From REEB52 sp964626905 (GTDB lineage: Bacteria > Chlamydiota > Chlamydiia > Chlamydiales > SM23-39): a DNA stretch of 64,000 nucleotides. Each line of letters starts with the position of its first letter. Position 1 is the stretch's first letter. The position numbers and the translations under genes were made by a program. This document shows, in pieces, positions 7,294 to 17,241 of this stretch. The notes beneath the pieces were generated by a model that searched no databases, was not told where the DNA came from, and saw nothing but the letters and a program-made list of their open reading frames with translations. The stretch covers positions 124,001-188,000 of the forward strand of contig CAZVHA010000002.1 of assembly GCA_964626905.1 (NCBI GenBank), given 5' to 3'.

Positions 7294-9066
7294 ATGGGCA
7301 CCTACTCGAAAGACAGTTTAGAACTCTTGCGCTCGCGCGTGGATCTCGTCGATGTTTTATCTCCCTACCTAAAACTGCAAAAAGCGGGATCTGCCCACAA
7401 GGCGCTTTGCCCTTTTCACGAAGAAAAAACCCCCTCCTTTGTCATCAATCGGGGAGATAGCCACTACCACTGCTTTGGTTGCGGGGCGCATGGCGATGCG
7501 ATCCAGTTTTTGATGACCCATCTCAAGATGAGCTTTGTCGAGGCCATTGAAATGCTCGCCGAGCGGTTCCACGTGGAGCTCGAAGAGGTGAAGGGCGAGC
7601 GCGAATATAAAGGCCCGCCCAAAGCGCAGCTCAAAGAGGCTCTCGAAAGGGCCTGTCAGTTTTATCAGTTTTATCTTTTGCACACGCTCGAAGGACATGC
7701 GGCTTTGGACTACTTGTACAACCGGGGGATCACCCTCGATTTCATCGAGCAGTTTCAGTTGGGCCTTGCCCCAAAACAGGCGGGGCTATTTCTCAAGGCG
7801 ATGGCAGAGCAAAAGATCTCAAAGGCAGTTTTAGAGGAGGCGGGGCTCCTCACAAGGGAGCGCGAATTTTTCTCCGACCGGATTGCGATTCCCATACGAG
7901 ATGCGCAAGGGTTTGTGATTGGCTTTTCCGCGAGAAAATACAAGGCGGAGACGTTTGGGGGCAAATATGTCAACAGCCCAGAGACACCCCTTTTTAAAAA
8001 ATCAAAAGTCCTTTTTGGGTTGAGCTTTTCGAGAAAAACGATTGCCAAAACAGGAAAAGCGCTCATCGTCGAGGGGCAAATCGATGCATTGAGACTCATC
8101 TATTCGGGCTTTGATTGGACCGTTGCAGGCCAGGGAACCGCATTTGGCGAGCCTCAAGCAAAAGAATTGATCCATCTCGGCGCTAAAAAAGTCTATTTGG
8201 GCCTTGATGGAGATAGCGCAGGGCAAGAGGCGGCCGTTAAAATCGGAAATTTGTTCCAAAAAGAGGGGATCGAAGTCTTTGTCCTCAAATTACCCGACAA
8301 GTGCGATCCCGATCTCTTTTTGCAAGAAAAAGGGCCCGAAGAGTGGCAAAAATTGATCGACCGCGCGATCGATTACCTCACCTTTTTCGTAGAACACCTC
8401 TCAAAGACAATCAATGCCCAGTCTCCCGCTGGGAAAAATGAACTCGTGCAGATCATTGCCATGAAAATCAGAGAGTGGGATCACCCGCTCATGGTGCACG
8501 AATCGCTGAGGAAATTGGCCCGCCTTACCCAAACCCCTGAATCGATTGTCGGCACTCCAGAGCACAACACTCCCCAAATTTACATCAAACGGGTGGGAAA
8601 TATCTCCTCGACCGAAATCGACCCCGATCGGGTTTTAGAGGCAGATCTTCTGAGGTGGCTCTTTTTGATGGGGGAGAGTTTGCCCGATTTGATCGCTGTT
8701 GCAAAAGCTAACTTAAAAGAGGAATATTTTCGTGTTGGAGCTGCCCGTTTGCTCTACGAAAAATTTCTCAAGGCAATCGAAGAAAATCTCCCCCGCGATC
8801 TCCTCTCTTTGGCCATCGATTTGGAAAATCCAGAGCATCAGCTTTTTCTAGCGGAAATTTTGCAAAAAAGGGTCAACCGAGAACGGGCTCTTGCCTGCTT
8901 TATCGAGACGGTGCAAAGAATTTTGGAGCGGCGCTGGATGTATCAAAGAGAAGAGATCAAGTTGAAAATTTTTAGCGGCACCTGCAGCGAAGAAGAGGTT
9001 TTGGAACTCGCTCGCAAATTTGATGAGATCAAACGGCTCCGCCCCGAGGTAACCATTCCCAAATGA
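7294..9066 (+). CDS. dnaG: DNA primase DnaG
   Basis: 590 residues, usual length. The CHC2-type zinc ribbon is CPFHEEKTPSF...YHCFGCGAHGD (about residues 36-66). The catalytic-core RNAP basic motif region FSDRIAIPIRDAQGFVIGFSARKY is followed by the TOPRIM acidic residues in LIVEGQIDAL (near 255) and LGLDGDSAGQEAA (near 309). The C-terminal part is the helicase-interaction domain. It makes RNA primers at replication forks. It starts 24 bp after amn and its stop overlaps the next gene by ATGA, implying one operon amn-dnaG-GT61. The ribosome site is weak. Confidence 0.95.
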   Translation: MGTYSKDSLELLRSRVDLVDVLSPYLKLQKAGSAHKALCPFHEEKTPSFVINRGDSHYHCFGCGAHGDAIQFLMTHLKMSFVEAIEMLAERFHVELEEVKGEREYKGPPKAQLKEALERACQFYQFYLLHTLEGHAALDYLYNRGITLDFIEQFQLGLAPKQAGLFLKAMAEQKISKAVLEEAGLLTREREFFSDRIAIPIRDAQGFVIGFSARKYKAETFGGKYVNSPETPLFKKSKVLFGLSFSRKTIAKTGKALIVEGQIDALRLIYSGFDWTVAGQGTAFGEPQAKELIHLGAKKVYLGLDGDSAGQEAAVKIGNLFQKEGIEVFVLKLPDKCDPDLFLQEKGPEEWQKLIDRAIDYLTFFVEHLSKTINAQSPAGKNELVQIIAMKIREWDHPLMVHESLRKLARLTQTPESIVGTPEHNTPQIYIKRVGNISSTEIDPDRVLEADLLRWLFLMGESLPDLIAVAKANLKEEYFRVGAARLLYEKFLKAIEENLPRDLLSLAIDLENPEHQLFLAEILQKRVNRERALACFIETVQRILERRWMYQREEIKLKIFSGTCSEEEVLELARKFDEIKRLRPEVTIPK

Positions 9067-10151
9067 TCCTTTTATTATGCGCTTTTTCTTTCCTCTTCCC
9101 TCCCAAAACGGAGCACATCTTCCTCGCAAACGGCTTTTCTTACACTGAAAACCTCTACTTAGAGCCGAAAAGTCGCACCTTTTATCAATTGGGAATTGAG
9201 AAAATAGATCCCCTTGAGACGAGAAAATTTTCCATGCAGCAGGTGCAAAAATTGCCGTTTCACTTCCGAACACAAGTCATACCCGACACGACTGTGCTCA
9301 TCTTTGAGCGCAACACAACGCCCAACCACTGCCACCATTTTTTCCATTTTCTTGAACACCTCATCGGCCTTTGGAGTTTTGGAGGAGAAGCATGTCGAGA
9401 AAATGTAAAACTGTTTCTCTTTGTCGGCAATGGGACCCGGCAGTTTGAATGGGAAGGGGTCAATCAGACATCGATCCACCTCGTTCAGGCCCTTTTTCCA
9501 AATGCGAAAATCGCCCATTGGAAAGAGTTCATCAAAGAGCGCCGCCATCAGCTCATCCGCTTTGAAAAAGTGCTCAGCTCAGACCGGGCCATGGAGATAA
9601 AAAAAGAGGAGCCCTATCCAACGGAGCGCTACATGGGTGGCTATTTTCAAAAGCTCGAACCAAAAAGGATCGATCGCTTAAGCAAAGCTGTCTGGGATTA
9701 CGCGGGAAGGAAAAAGGAACTTTCAAAGAAGAAAAAAGTGACCTATGTGACGCGCAGCGCCCCTCGCTGTTTGGCAAAAGAAGAGGAGCAAACTCTTTTG
9801 GAGAAAATAGGGCAACTCGAAGGTGTAGAACTTTGCATTGTTGATTTTGCAAAAATGCCTTTCAAAGAGCAGATTCAGATCGCCGCCAACACCGATGTGT
9901 TGATTGGCGTTCACGGCAACGGCTTGAGCCATGCTCTTTTTTTACCGGAAAAAGCGACGCTCATTGAACTTTTTCCACCCAACACTTTCCGGGTCGAATA
10001 CAAAATTTTTGCCGAACTCAGAAAACTGAACTACTTCGGCTGGGAACCATCGACAGGTTGGAACAAAGCCAAAGAGACGTTTGGCCCCACAGTCGATCTC
10101 CCGGTTTTTGGCATCGATATCGAAAAGATCATTTCAATTTGTCTCTTATGA
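9063..10151 (+). CDS. GT61-family (DUF563) glycosyltransferase
   Basis: 362 residues. The C-terminal half carries the DUF563/GT61 signature: KVTYVTRSAPRC, an IQIAANTDVLIGVHGNGLSHAL segment (about 278-300) and a following KATLIELFPPNTFR. In the N-terminal part NHCHHFFHFLEHLIGLW is the histidine-rich segment common in the family. The first residues (ILLLCAFSFLFPP) are hydrophobic and may be a membrane anchor or signal. GT61 includes plant xylosyl/arabinosyl transferases and EOGT; acceptors in bacteria are mostly unknown. It is translationally coupled to dnaG. Confidence 0.75.
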   Translation: MILLLCAFSFLFPPKTEHIFLANGFSYTENLYLEPKSRTFYQLGIEKIDPLETRKFSMQQVQKLPFHFRTQVIPDTTVLIFERNTTPNHCHHFFHFLEHLIGLWSFGGEACRENVKLFLFVGNGTRQFEWEGVNQTSIHLVQALFPNAKIAHWKEFIKERRHQLIRFEKVLSSDRAMEIKKEEPYPTERYMGGYFQKLEPKRIDRLSKAVWDYAGRKKELSKKKKVTYVTRSAPRCLAKEEEQTLLEKIGQLEGVELCIVDFAKMPFKEQIQIAANTDVLIGVHGNGLSHALFLPEKATLIELFPPNTFRVEYKIFAELRKLNYFGWEPSTGWNKAKETFGPTVDLPVFGIDIEKIISICLL

Positions 10152-10159
10152 GACTACTC

Positions 10160-11416
10160 TCATTCTGTCTTTTCCTCGCCTGGAACGGGGGAAGGAATCT
10201 TCGATGGGTAGGCCTCTTCTAAAAAAAGAAAGGCCTCTGCAGCTGACCATCGTTTTTCAGAGTCTGGTTCGGTCATTCCGTGGATCAGGTTTTGGAGGCT
10301 GATTGGCACCTCTTTTCTCATTTCAACCCATTTAGATTTTAGCACTGAAATCCCCTCATCATATTCTGGAAATTGAGGCCAATCTCTGGTCATCACCAGA
10401 CTATAGAAAACAAGCCCAAGTTTCCAAACGTCAAAGGGGGGAGAAGGGGTACCATTGAATCCAGGAGGATAATACGGAACGTAGGAGTCGCCGCACTTTT
10501 CTCCATGCGAACGAAAATACCCAAAGCAGGTGAAGACGGCTCTCATTTCATCATCTCGGCCGCTGACCAAAATATTTTTCTCGTGAAGATTAATGAACGT
10601 CCCATACTTGGATATATAAATAAGGCCTGAGAGAAGATCTTTCATGATCTGGATCCGCTCCTCTAGCGTTATGGGTCTATCACACTCAAGTTTACATAGG
10701 TCCGCTTCAAAGAGTTCCTGGAAAAAAACCGGGTGTTTTTCTTGACTTTCGCTCATAAAATAGATGGGGATGATCCCCCTTGTTCCTTTGAGTTTTGTTA
10801 AAATCTTAACTACCTTTTGAGCTTCTTCCGAATCTCCTTTTACAATCTCTTTGCAACACCATTTCCTCGAGTTGAGTTCCACACAAAGTTTGAATTTGTG
10901 ATCGCCATCTTCTCCTAAGGGCGGGCTCCCTTTCAGATTCATAAAAACAGAGCATTCTTTCGGATCGTTGGCTCTAAATAGATGAAACCCCACAGGAGCA
11001 CCGGAGTCTTTTCTTTTCACATGGGAATGGGGCTCATTAGAAAAGAGGATAGTTTGAGCGATTGCCCCTGCCACCTGAGCAATTTTGGTGAGAGGTATGA
11101 AAGACAGTTTTGGATAGCGGTCCTTCATCTCTTTGCTATTTGCGAGGATCTTTTCTAGCTGTGAATGAAAATGGCTGAAAACATCTACGATCTGAGCCAC
11201 TTTTGAATGCCAATCGTCTCCGAGAGGCATATGCAAGCGAAAGCGAAGACTGTTCTCATCGAGTTTGATGTTCACAACTTCTTGAGTTTGCCTATTCAAT
11301 ACGGGGATCCCTCCACCATCTTTTACATATTTGATGGCCAGATTTTGCTTCCAATAGAGCTCTTCTAGGGGGGAGAAAAGGACCCGTTGTCCATCAAATT
11401 TTGCACTCAAAGACAT
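10160..11416 (-). CDS. Protein-kinase-like protein, predicted pseudokinase
   Basis: 418 residues. The N-terminal 130-150 residues are unique. The C-terminal two thirds follow the eukaryotic-like kinase fold: a possible beta3 Lys in WCCKEIV, IFFQEL-type hinge (VFFQELFEADLCKL), ERIQIMKDLLSGLIYI (helix E), a catalytic loop FINLHEKNILV, an activation-segment start FTCFGYF, PPFDVWKLGLVFYSLV (helix F) and a final SEKRWSAAEAFLFL (helix I Arg). Both catalytic aspartates are lost: the HRD motif reads FIN and DFG reads CFG. It is therefore probably a binding or scaffold pseudokinase. The window also has an apparently active relative at 32182. Confidence 0.7.
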   Translation of the reverse strand: MSLSAKFDGQRVLFSPLEELYWKQNLAIKYVKDGGGIPVLNRQTQEVVNIKLDENSLRFRLHMPLGDDWHSKVAQIVDVFSHFHSQLEKILANSKEMKDRYPKLSFIPLTKIAQVAGAIAQTILFSNEPHSHVKRKDSGAPVGFHLFRANDPKECSVFMNLKGSPPLGEDGDHKFKLCVELNSRKWCCKEIVKGDSEEAQKVVKILTKLKGTRGIIPIYFMSESQEKHPVFFQELFEADLCKLECDRPITLEERIQIMKDLLSGLIYISKYGTFINLHEKNILVSGRDDEMRAVFTCFGYFRSHGEKCGDSYVPYYPPGFNGTPSPPFDVWKLGLVFYSLVMTRDWPQFPEYDEGISVLKSKWVEMRKEVPISLQNLIHGMTEPDSEKRWSAAEAFLFLEEAYPSKIPSPVPGEEKTE

Positions 11417-11465
11417 AGAATCCTCCTGCTTTTTTGAATGGAGGGGATTTTAAAAGAAAGTCTAT

Positions 11466-14400
11466 CTACTTTGCAAGGGAGAGTTTTTCAATCACAAATT
11501 GTTCGAGTGCATCAGGTGATTTGATCTTTGGAGGCAAAATAAATGTCCTCTTCTGCGTCTCTTTGCCGCACTGTTTTTCTATAAGGAGCGAAAGATTGGC
11601 AAATCTGAGAAGAGAAATCTGTTTTTCACTCGCAAAAGTGCGGATCCGGGTGAGGTGATAAAGCCATAGGACGGGCGGAGGCGGGGGGCCAAATCGATCT
11701 TGGAGCTCTTCTAAGAGCGCATCCGCTTCTTTGAAGCTCATCGCCTCGCCAAATCGGTAATAGATCTCCATGCGCAAAGAGACCTCATTGATGTACTCTT
11801 CAGGGAGTCTCGCGTCGTAAGAAAACTCCATTTTTGTCTCATTGAACGAGATGGGCGCTCGCTTTTTCAAAGCGTCGATGGCTCTTTTGAGCATTTTGCA
11901 ATAGAGGTGAAATCCGACGGCAGAGACCTGTCCCGATTGGGAAAGGCCAAGAATGTCGCCAGCACCTCGGATTTCCAAATCGCGCATTGCAATTTTCATC
12001 CCTCCGCCATAGCCGCTCGCCTCGACAAGGGCGCTCAGTCTTTTGCGTGCAGGTTCTGGAAGGTTCACATTTTTTTGAATGAGAAAATAGGCGTATGCTG
12101 TCCGATTCCACCGCCCCACTCTCCCTCTGAGCTGGTAGAGATCGGCAAGCCCATAGGTATCTGCCCGATCGATCAGAATCGTATTTGCATTCGGAATATC
12201 GATCCCGTTTTCAATGATGGTGGTTGCAAAGAGAAGATCGATCCCATTTTGCTTGAAGCTATGAAAGACCTCGTCGACGGCGTCGGGATCCATCTGGCCG
12301 TGCACGATCCCGATGCGCAAAGAGGGGATTAGCTTTTGGATTTGGTTTGCCCGAGAATAGATCGATTCAACCCGGTTATGAATGTAAAATGCCTGGCCTG
12401 AGCGGGCCATTTCTCGCATCAGCGCGTTTTGAATCACTTCACTATCCATCTCAGCGATAATGGTCTTGATCGGGAGCCGATCTTGCGGGGGCGTACTGAT
12501 CACCGACATGTCGCGCGCATGGACAAGTGACATGTAAAGAGTGCGCGGAATCGGCGTTGCCGAGAGGGTCAAACAATCGACCCCCACTTTAAATTTTTTC
12601 AAATGCTCTTTCGCCTTGACCCCAAAGCGCTGCTCTTCGTCGACGATGATGAGACCCAAATCTTTGAAGTGGACGTCTTTCGAAAGGAGTCTATGAGTGC
12701 CGATCAAAATGTCAATAGTGCCAGAGGCCACTTTTTCAAGAGTCTTCTTCACCTCTTTGGGCGTGTGAAACCGGGAAACGACTGCAATATGGATGGGAAA
12801 AGAGTCCATCCTCTGCGAAAACGTCTCAAAATGTTGCAACGCCAAAACAGTTGTTGGCACTAAAACAGCCACCTGTTTTTTCCCATCTGCCACCGCTTTG
12901 AATGCGGCCCGCATAGCCACCTCAGTTTTCCCATATCCGACATCGCCCAAAATGAGCCGATCCATCGGCTTATCTGAGATCATATCCTCTTTGAGCTCTT
13001 CGATTGCCCTTTTTTGATCTTCTGTCTCAACGTAGGGAAAATCGCTTTCAAATTGGACAAAATCACTCCCATCTTTCGGATACCGAAATCCCCCTTCCAC
13101 GGCCCGCTTTGCATAGAGCTCTAAAAGTTCATTTGCATAGCCCACAATTTGCGCTTGCGCCTGCGCTTTCACTTTTTGCCAGCGCTTGCTGCCGAGTTCA
13201 CTTAAAGAGGGGGGGGTGTCTCTGGCGCCGATGTATCTCGACACGAGGTGCGCCTGCGAGAGGGGGACAAAGAGTTTGCTTTTTTCTGCGTATTGCAAAA
13301 TCAAAAATTCGGCCTCTTTGCCCAGGTGATTAGTCTGCTTTTCCATGCCGACAAAGCGTCCAATTCCGCTGTGATAGTGGACGACGAGATCGCCTGGCGT
13401 CAGCTCGTGAAATTCAGATGCGGGCGTATGGCTTGTGCTGCGCCATTTTTGCCGCCGGATGTGGCTCCGATGGGAAATTTCGGAGTTGGGAATGACGACA
13501 AGGCCATTCAAGCAATACCCGTGGGTCAAATAGCCCCTTTCAAATTTGGCATTGGGAGGGATTTTTTTTCCTTGAAAGAGCCCTTTTTTCACCTCCTCCT
13601 CTTCGCTCTCATTTGCGCTCAAAAATAGGAATTTGAGATCGGGATCTAGCGGTTCGCCCGGATGAAAACAGCTCTCCACCGGGAAAAAGCGGTGTTTAAA
13701 ACGCTTTGCATGGAACGGGTGGTTGAACATCTCAAACTTCTCTTCCAAATGGAGATCGGTGCAAAAAATGTGTCTTTGATTTTTCCATTTTTTCAAAAGG
13801 TCATTGAGCGAGTAAAAAAAGAGCGATTGGGCGGCCGGCATCGATTTGAGTTTGACGTAAAGGTCTTCGATCGCGAGCAAATCATCCCAAAAAATGACAA
13901 AATCATCGAGGTAATCGGCAATATTGACGAGCCGTTTTGCCTTTTGGATGAGATGCAGCTCTCCCGCAGGGCATAAGAATAATTTTTCCCCTTTCCCGAT
14001 CGACTTTTGCCCCACAGGATCAAAGAGGCGCATCTCTTCAATCTCATCGCCAAAAAAGGCGATCCGAAAAGGATCACTCGAGCTGATAGGAAAAATATCT
14101 AAATGGCCTCCCCGAATCGCAAATTCCCCTTTGTCCGATACGACTGCAGCCCTTTTGTAGCCGAGATCCATCAAAAATTGGGGGAGCGCATCGAAATCGA
14201 GCCGCGTCCCTTTTTCCCAGGTGTGGAACAAGGGAGCAAGGGCCTCTTTAGGGATCACCTTTTGCAAAAGGGAAGGGAGCGGACAGAGGACAATTTTGGG
14301 CCCCTTTGCCGATGTGAGCTCGTGGAGGGCCTCAAACCGTTTTCCCAAAATGTCGGGACTCGGCGGGATCTCTTCTCCCGGCATCGCCTCCCAAGCGGGA

Positions 14401-14570
14401 AACTCAACGGCTTTGCCAGGGCAAAAATAGCTGAGATTATCGAAAAGCGTATCTTCGCGCATCCCTCCCGTAATGAGGAGGAGTGAGCGCTCTTTGGCAA
14501 GTTCACTTGCGAGATGGGCTTTTGGTGCATCCCAAAGCCCTTCGATTAAAAGGGAGCCTTCAGGTAGCAT
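11466..14570 (-). CDS. mfd: Transcription-repair coupling factor Mfd
   Basis: 1034 residues, somewhat shorter than the 1148 of E. coli, as in other chlamydiae. In order: UvrB-like N-terminal part, CarD-like RNA polymerase interaction domain (LTPGDLVVHYHSGIGRFVGM, about 390-410), translocase motor with Walker A LGDVGYGKTEVAM, the DEEQRFG box, ATPIPRTLYMSL, QLRGRVGRW (motif VI), and the TRCF C-terminal domain. It removes RNA polymerase stalled at lesions and recruits UvrA. Its start overlaps the end of alaS by 11 bp on the same strand, the chlamydial order alaS-mfd. Confidence 0.95.
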   Translation of the reverse strand: MLPEGSLLIEGLWDAPKAHLASELAKERSLLLITGGMREDTLFDNLSYFCPGKAVEFPAWEAMPGEEIPPSPDILGKRFEALHELTSAKGPKIVLCPLPSLLQKVIPKEALAPLFHTWEKGTRLDFDALPQFLMDLGYKRAAVVSDKGEFAIRGGHLDIFPISSSDPFRIAFFGDEIEEMRLFDPVGQKSIGKGEKLFLCPAGELHLIQKAKRLVNIADYLDDFVIFWDDLLAIEDLYVKLKSMPAAQSLFFYSLNDLLKKWKNQRHIFCTDLHLEEKFEMFNHPFHAKRFKHRFFPVESCFHPGEPLDPDLKFLFLSANESEEEEVKKGLFQGKKIPPNAKFERGYLTHGYCLNGLVVIPNSEISHRSHIRRQKWRSTSHTPASEFHELTPGDLVVHYHSGIGRFVGMEKQTNHLGKEAEFLILQYAEKSKLFVPLSQAHLVSRYIGARDTPPSLSELGSKRWQKVKAQAQAQIVGYANELLELYAKRAVEGGFRYPKDGSDFVQFESDFPYVETEDQKRAIEELKEDMISDKPMDRLILGDVGYGKTEVAMRAAFKAVADGKKQVAVLVPTTVLALQHFETFSQRMDSFPIHIAVVSRFHTPKEVKKTLEKVASGTIDILIGTHRLLSKDVHFKDLGLIIVDEEQRFGVKAKEHLKKFKVGVDCLTLSATPIPRTLYMSLVHARDMSVISTPPQDRLPIKTIIAEMDSEVIQNALMREMARSGQAFYIHNRVESIYSRANQIQKLIPSLRIGIVHGQMDPDAVDEVFHSFKQNGIDLLFATTIIENGIDIPNANTILIDRADTYGLADLYQLRGRVGRWNRTAYAYFLIQKNVNLPEPARKRLSALVEASGYGGGMKIAMRDLEIRGAGDILGLSQSGQVSAVGFHLYCKMLKRAIDALKKRAPISFNETKMEFSYDARLPEEYINEVSLRMEIYYRFGEAMSFKEADALLEELQDRFGPPPPPVLWLYHLTRIRTFASEKQISLLRFANLSLLIEKQCGKETQKRTFILPPKIKSPDALEQFVIEKLSLAK

Positions 14571-17160
14571 TTTGCAACAGGTGCCGGATTTTATCGAGCG
14601 CCTTCGGAAGGCCGAGCGGATCTTTCCCTCCTGCCTGAGCCAGCGTCTGTTTGCCCCCTCCTCCTCCCTGAATGAGCGGCGCCGCCTCTTTGATGAGCCC
14701 GGCTGCGCTCACTTTGTGTTCGGCGAGATCGGCACTGACAGCGATGAGGAGCTGACACCTTTCGCCCACTTTCGCCCCGAGCGCCACGACACCCGATTTG
14801 AGCTCTTGCAGAAGATCGCTTGCAAATTCGGCGAGCTCATCTGAATCGACATTCACCTCTTTTGCGATGAGCGAGATTTTGCCTACCTTCTCCACGCCTG
14901 AAAGACAGATTTTGATCAGCCCCTTAAGCTCTCGCTTTCGAAATGCTTTTAACTCTTGAGAGAGCCTCTTGTTCTCTTCGAGGAACAGCTCCAATTTTTC
15001 CATTGCCCCCGATATTGGCGCTTTGAGCGTGGAGGCGACTTGCTGCAAAAGATCCTCTTCCTGTTGGATATGAGCTTCTGCATATTTGCCGCTCATCGCC
15101 TCAATCCTTCGGACCCCTGCGGCGATGCTGCTCTCTTTAAAAATCTTAAAAAGGCCGATCGTTCCGGTGCTTTTCGCATGAGTGCCCCCGCACAGCTCTT
15201 TGGAGAAGTCGATGTCGATGACGCGCACTTTTTCCCCATACTTTTCCCCGAAAAACTGTTTGATATCGTCCCTTTTTTGCGCCTCTTCATAGCGAATTTC
15301 GTAGGTGCCCACCGGCTCATTTGCGCGGATCTTTTCGTTGACGAGGTTTTCAATGGCCCTCAGCTCGGTCAATGAGACGGCCTTGTGATGGCTGAAGTCG
15401 AATCGGAGCCGCTTTTCATCGACCAAGGAGCCCGCCTGCTTGATGTGGGGGCCGAGCACCCGCTGCAAGGCGAAGTGGAGGAGGTGAGTGGCTGTATGGT
15501 TGTTTTGGATCTCTTGGCGCCTCGTCTGATTGATCTCAGCGCGCAAATTTGCATTTTTGCGAATCGTTCCCGCTCCCATTTGGCCGAGGTGAGCAATCAC
15601 GCCTGGGTAGGGGGCTTTGCAATCGCTCACGTGAAAGGGGCCGATCGTCCCCGTATCTCCCACTTGGCCCCCCATTTCCGCATAAAAGGGGGTTTTGTCT
15701 AAAATGATCAGCCCCTCTTGCCCCTCGTGAATTTCGTCTGTGAACTTTCCATCGACGACAATCCCAATCACGTGGGCGTCGAGAGAGGTTTTCTGATACC
15801 CTTCAAAAAGAGAGGGCTTGTGGGTTTTCGCAAAATCGGCAAAAAAGTTGGGATCGAACTCTTGCGCCGACAGTTTTTGCGCTTTTCTCGATTTCTCTTT
15901 TGCCCCTTCTTCGAGCGCCTTAAAGAGGGCTAGATCGACCGACAAGTGCTCGTCTTTGGCGATGAGGAGAACCTCTTCTACCGGAAGGCCGTAGGTGTCC
16001 TTCAGCTTGAAGGCATCTTCCCCGCTGATTTTTTGAGTGACCTTGGAGCGCTCAATCACGTTGGAAAGAAGTTGGCCCCCCCGCACTAAAGTGCGGATAA
16101 ACCCTTCCTCTTCGTGAGTTAAAATTTCTTGAATGCGCGGGCCACAATTTTGAAGTTCAGGAAAATCTTCTCCCATCAGCGAAAGAAGGGTCGGAAAGAC
16201 GTTTGCCAAAAATGGATCTTGGAGCCCGAGCATTCGCCCATATCTGACGGCTCTTCGTAAAATTTTTCTAAGGACATAGCCCCGATCGGTGTTGCTCGGC
16301 TGCACCCCATCGGCGATTGCAAAGGAGAGGCTCCGGATGTGATCTGCAATCACGTGAAAGGGAGCCTCGCCTTTATATTTTTTCCCCGAGATCTTTTCCA
16401 CTTGGGCAATGAGGGCGCGCAAAATGTCCGTTTTGAATACGTCGTCGACCCCCATTCTGAGAGAGACCACCCTTTCAAGACCAGCGCCAGTGTCGATCGA
16501 TTGTTTGGGGAGGTCTTCCATTTTCCCCGAAGCGTCTTTGGAGTATTGCATGAAGACGAGATTCCAAAACTCGAGATACCTCTCTCCCGAAAGATCTTCG
16601 CTCGGATTCTTGGCAGGGCCATATGCCTCTCCTCGGTCATAGAGGAGCTCAGAGCAGGGGCCGCAAGGGCCTGTATCGCCCATGGCCCAAAAATTTTCTT
16701 TTTCCCCGAAGCGGACGAGCCGCTTTTGAGGGACATGTTTTTCCCAAAGGGCAAAGGCCTCGTCGTCCTCTTTGTAGACGGAAATCCACACTTTTTCGGG
16801 GTCTAGGCCAAAGACGTGCTGCGTCACATCCCACGCGTAGCCGATCGCCTCTTTTTTAAAATAGTCGCCGAAGGAAAAATTGCCGAGCATCTCAAAAAAG
16901 GTGAGGTGACGGGAGGTGTGCCCCACATTTTCGAGATCGTTGTGCTTGCCGCCCACCCGAATGCATTTTTGGGTCGTCGTCGCCCGCGTATAGTCTCTTT
17001 TTGATTTTCCGAGAAACACATCCTTGAATTGGTTCATCCCCGCATTGATAAAAAGGAGGCTCGGATCGTCGTGCGGAACGACAGGGGAGGAGGGGACGAC
17101 AAAGTGGCCTTGCGTTTTGAAATAGCTCAAAAAGGCCCTTCGAATCTGTTGGGACAACAT
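14560..17160 (-). CDS. alaS: Alanyl-tRNA synthetase
   Basis: 866 residues, full length. The N-terminal class-II core has SSPVVPHDDPSLLFINAGMN and the FNFGDYFKKEAI-like FSFGDYFKKEAIGYAW. The editing domain has HTATHLLHFAL (two His of the zinc site) and CGGTHAKSTGTIG (Cys and His). The C-terminal DHHA1 domain ends with a glycine-rich GGGGGKQTLAQAGG. It charges tRNA-Ala with alanine and hydrolyses mischarged Ser/Gly. The ATG at 17160 is followed directly by the conserved MLSQQIRRAFLSYFKTQGH start. Confidence 0.97.
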   Translation of the reverse strand: MLSQQIRRAFLSYFKTQGHFVVPSSPVVPHDDPSLLFINAGMNQFKDVFLGKSKRDYTRATTTQKCIRVGGKHNDLENVGHTSRHLTFFEMLGNFSFGDYFKKEAIGYAWDVTQHVFGLDPEKVWISVYKEDDEAFALWEKHVPQKRLVRFGEKENFWAMGDTGPCGPCSELLYDRGEAYGPAKNPSEDLSGERYLEFWNLVFMQYSKDASGKMEDLPKQSIDTGAGLERVVSLRMGVDDVFKTDILRALIAQVEKISGKKYKGEAPFHVIADHIRSLSFAIADGVQPSNTDRGYVLRKILRRAVRYGRMLGLQDPFLANVFPTLLSLMGEDFPELQNCGPRIQEILTHEEEGFIRTLVRGGQLLSNVIERSKVTQKISGEDAFKLKDTYGLPVEEVLLIAKDEHLSVDLALFKALEEGAKEKSRKAQKLSAQEFDPNFFADFAKTHKPSLFEGYQKTSLDAHVIGIVVDGKFTDEIHEGQEGLIILDKTPFYAEMGGQVGDTGTIGPFHVSDCKAPYPGVIAHLGQMGAGTIRKNANLRAEINQTRRQEIQNNHTATHLLHFALQRVLGPHIKQAGSLVDEKRLRFDFSHHKAVSLTELRAIENLVNEKIRANEPVGTYEIRYEEAQKRDDIKQFFGEKYGEKVRVIDIDFSKELCGGTHAKSTGTIGLFKIFKESSIAAGVRRIEAMSGKYAEAHIQQEEDLLQQVASTLKAPISGAMEKLELFLEENKRLSQELKAFRKRELKGLIKICLSGVEKVGKISLIAKEVNVDSDELAEFASDLLQELKSGVVALGAKVGERCQLLIAVSADLAEHKVSAAGLIKEAAPLIQGGGGGKQTLAQAGGKDPLGLPKALDKIRHLLQNAT

Positions 17161-17241
17161 ACGGGTTTTCCTTCAGTCAATTCCCGAACATTGTAGAGGG
17201 GCGCTACGGAAAAGTCAATCAGGTTATTGCTCTTGTTTCTG

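Noticed and set aside
14956..16859. Many long plus-strand frames opposite alaS
   Set aside because: They mirror the alaS codons in antisense; none shows a family motif, a ribosome site or consistent codon use.
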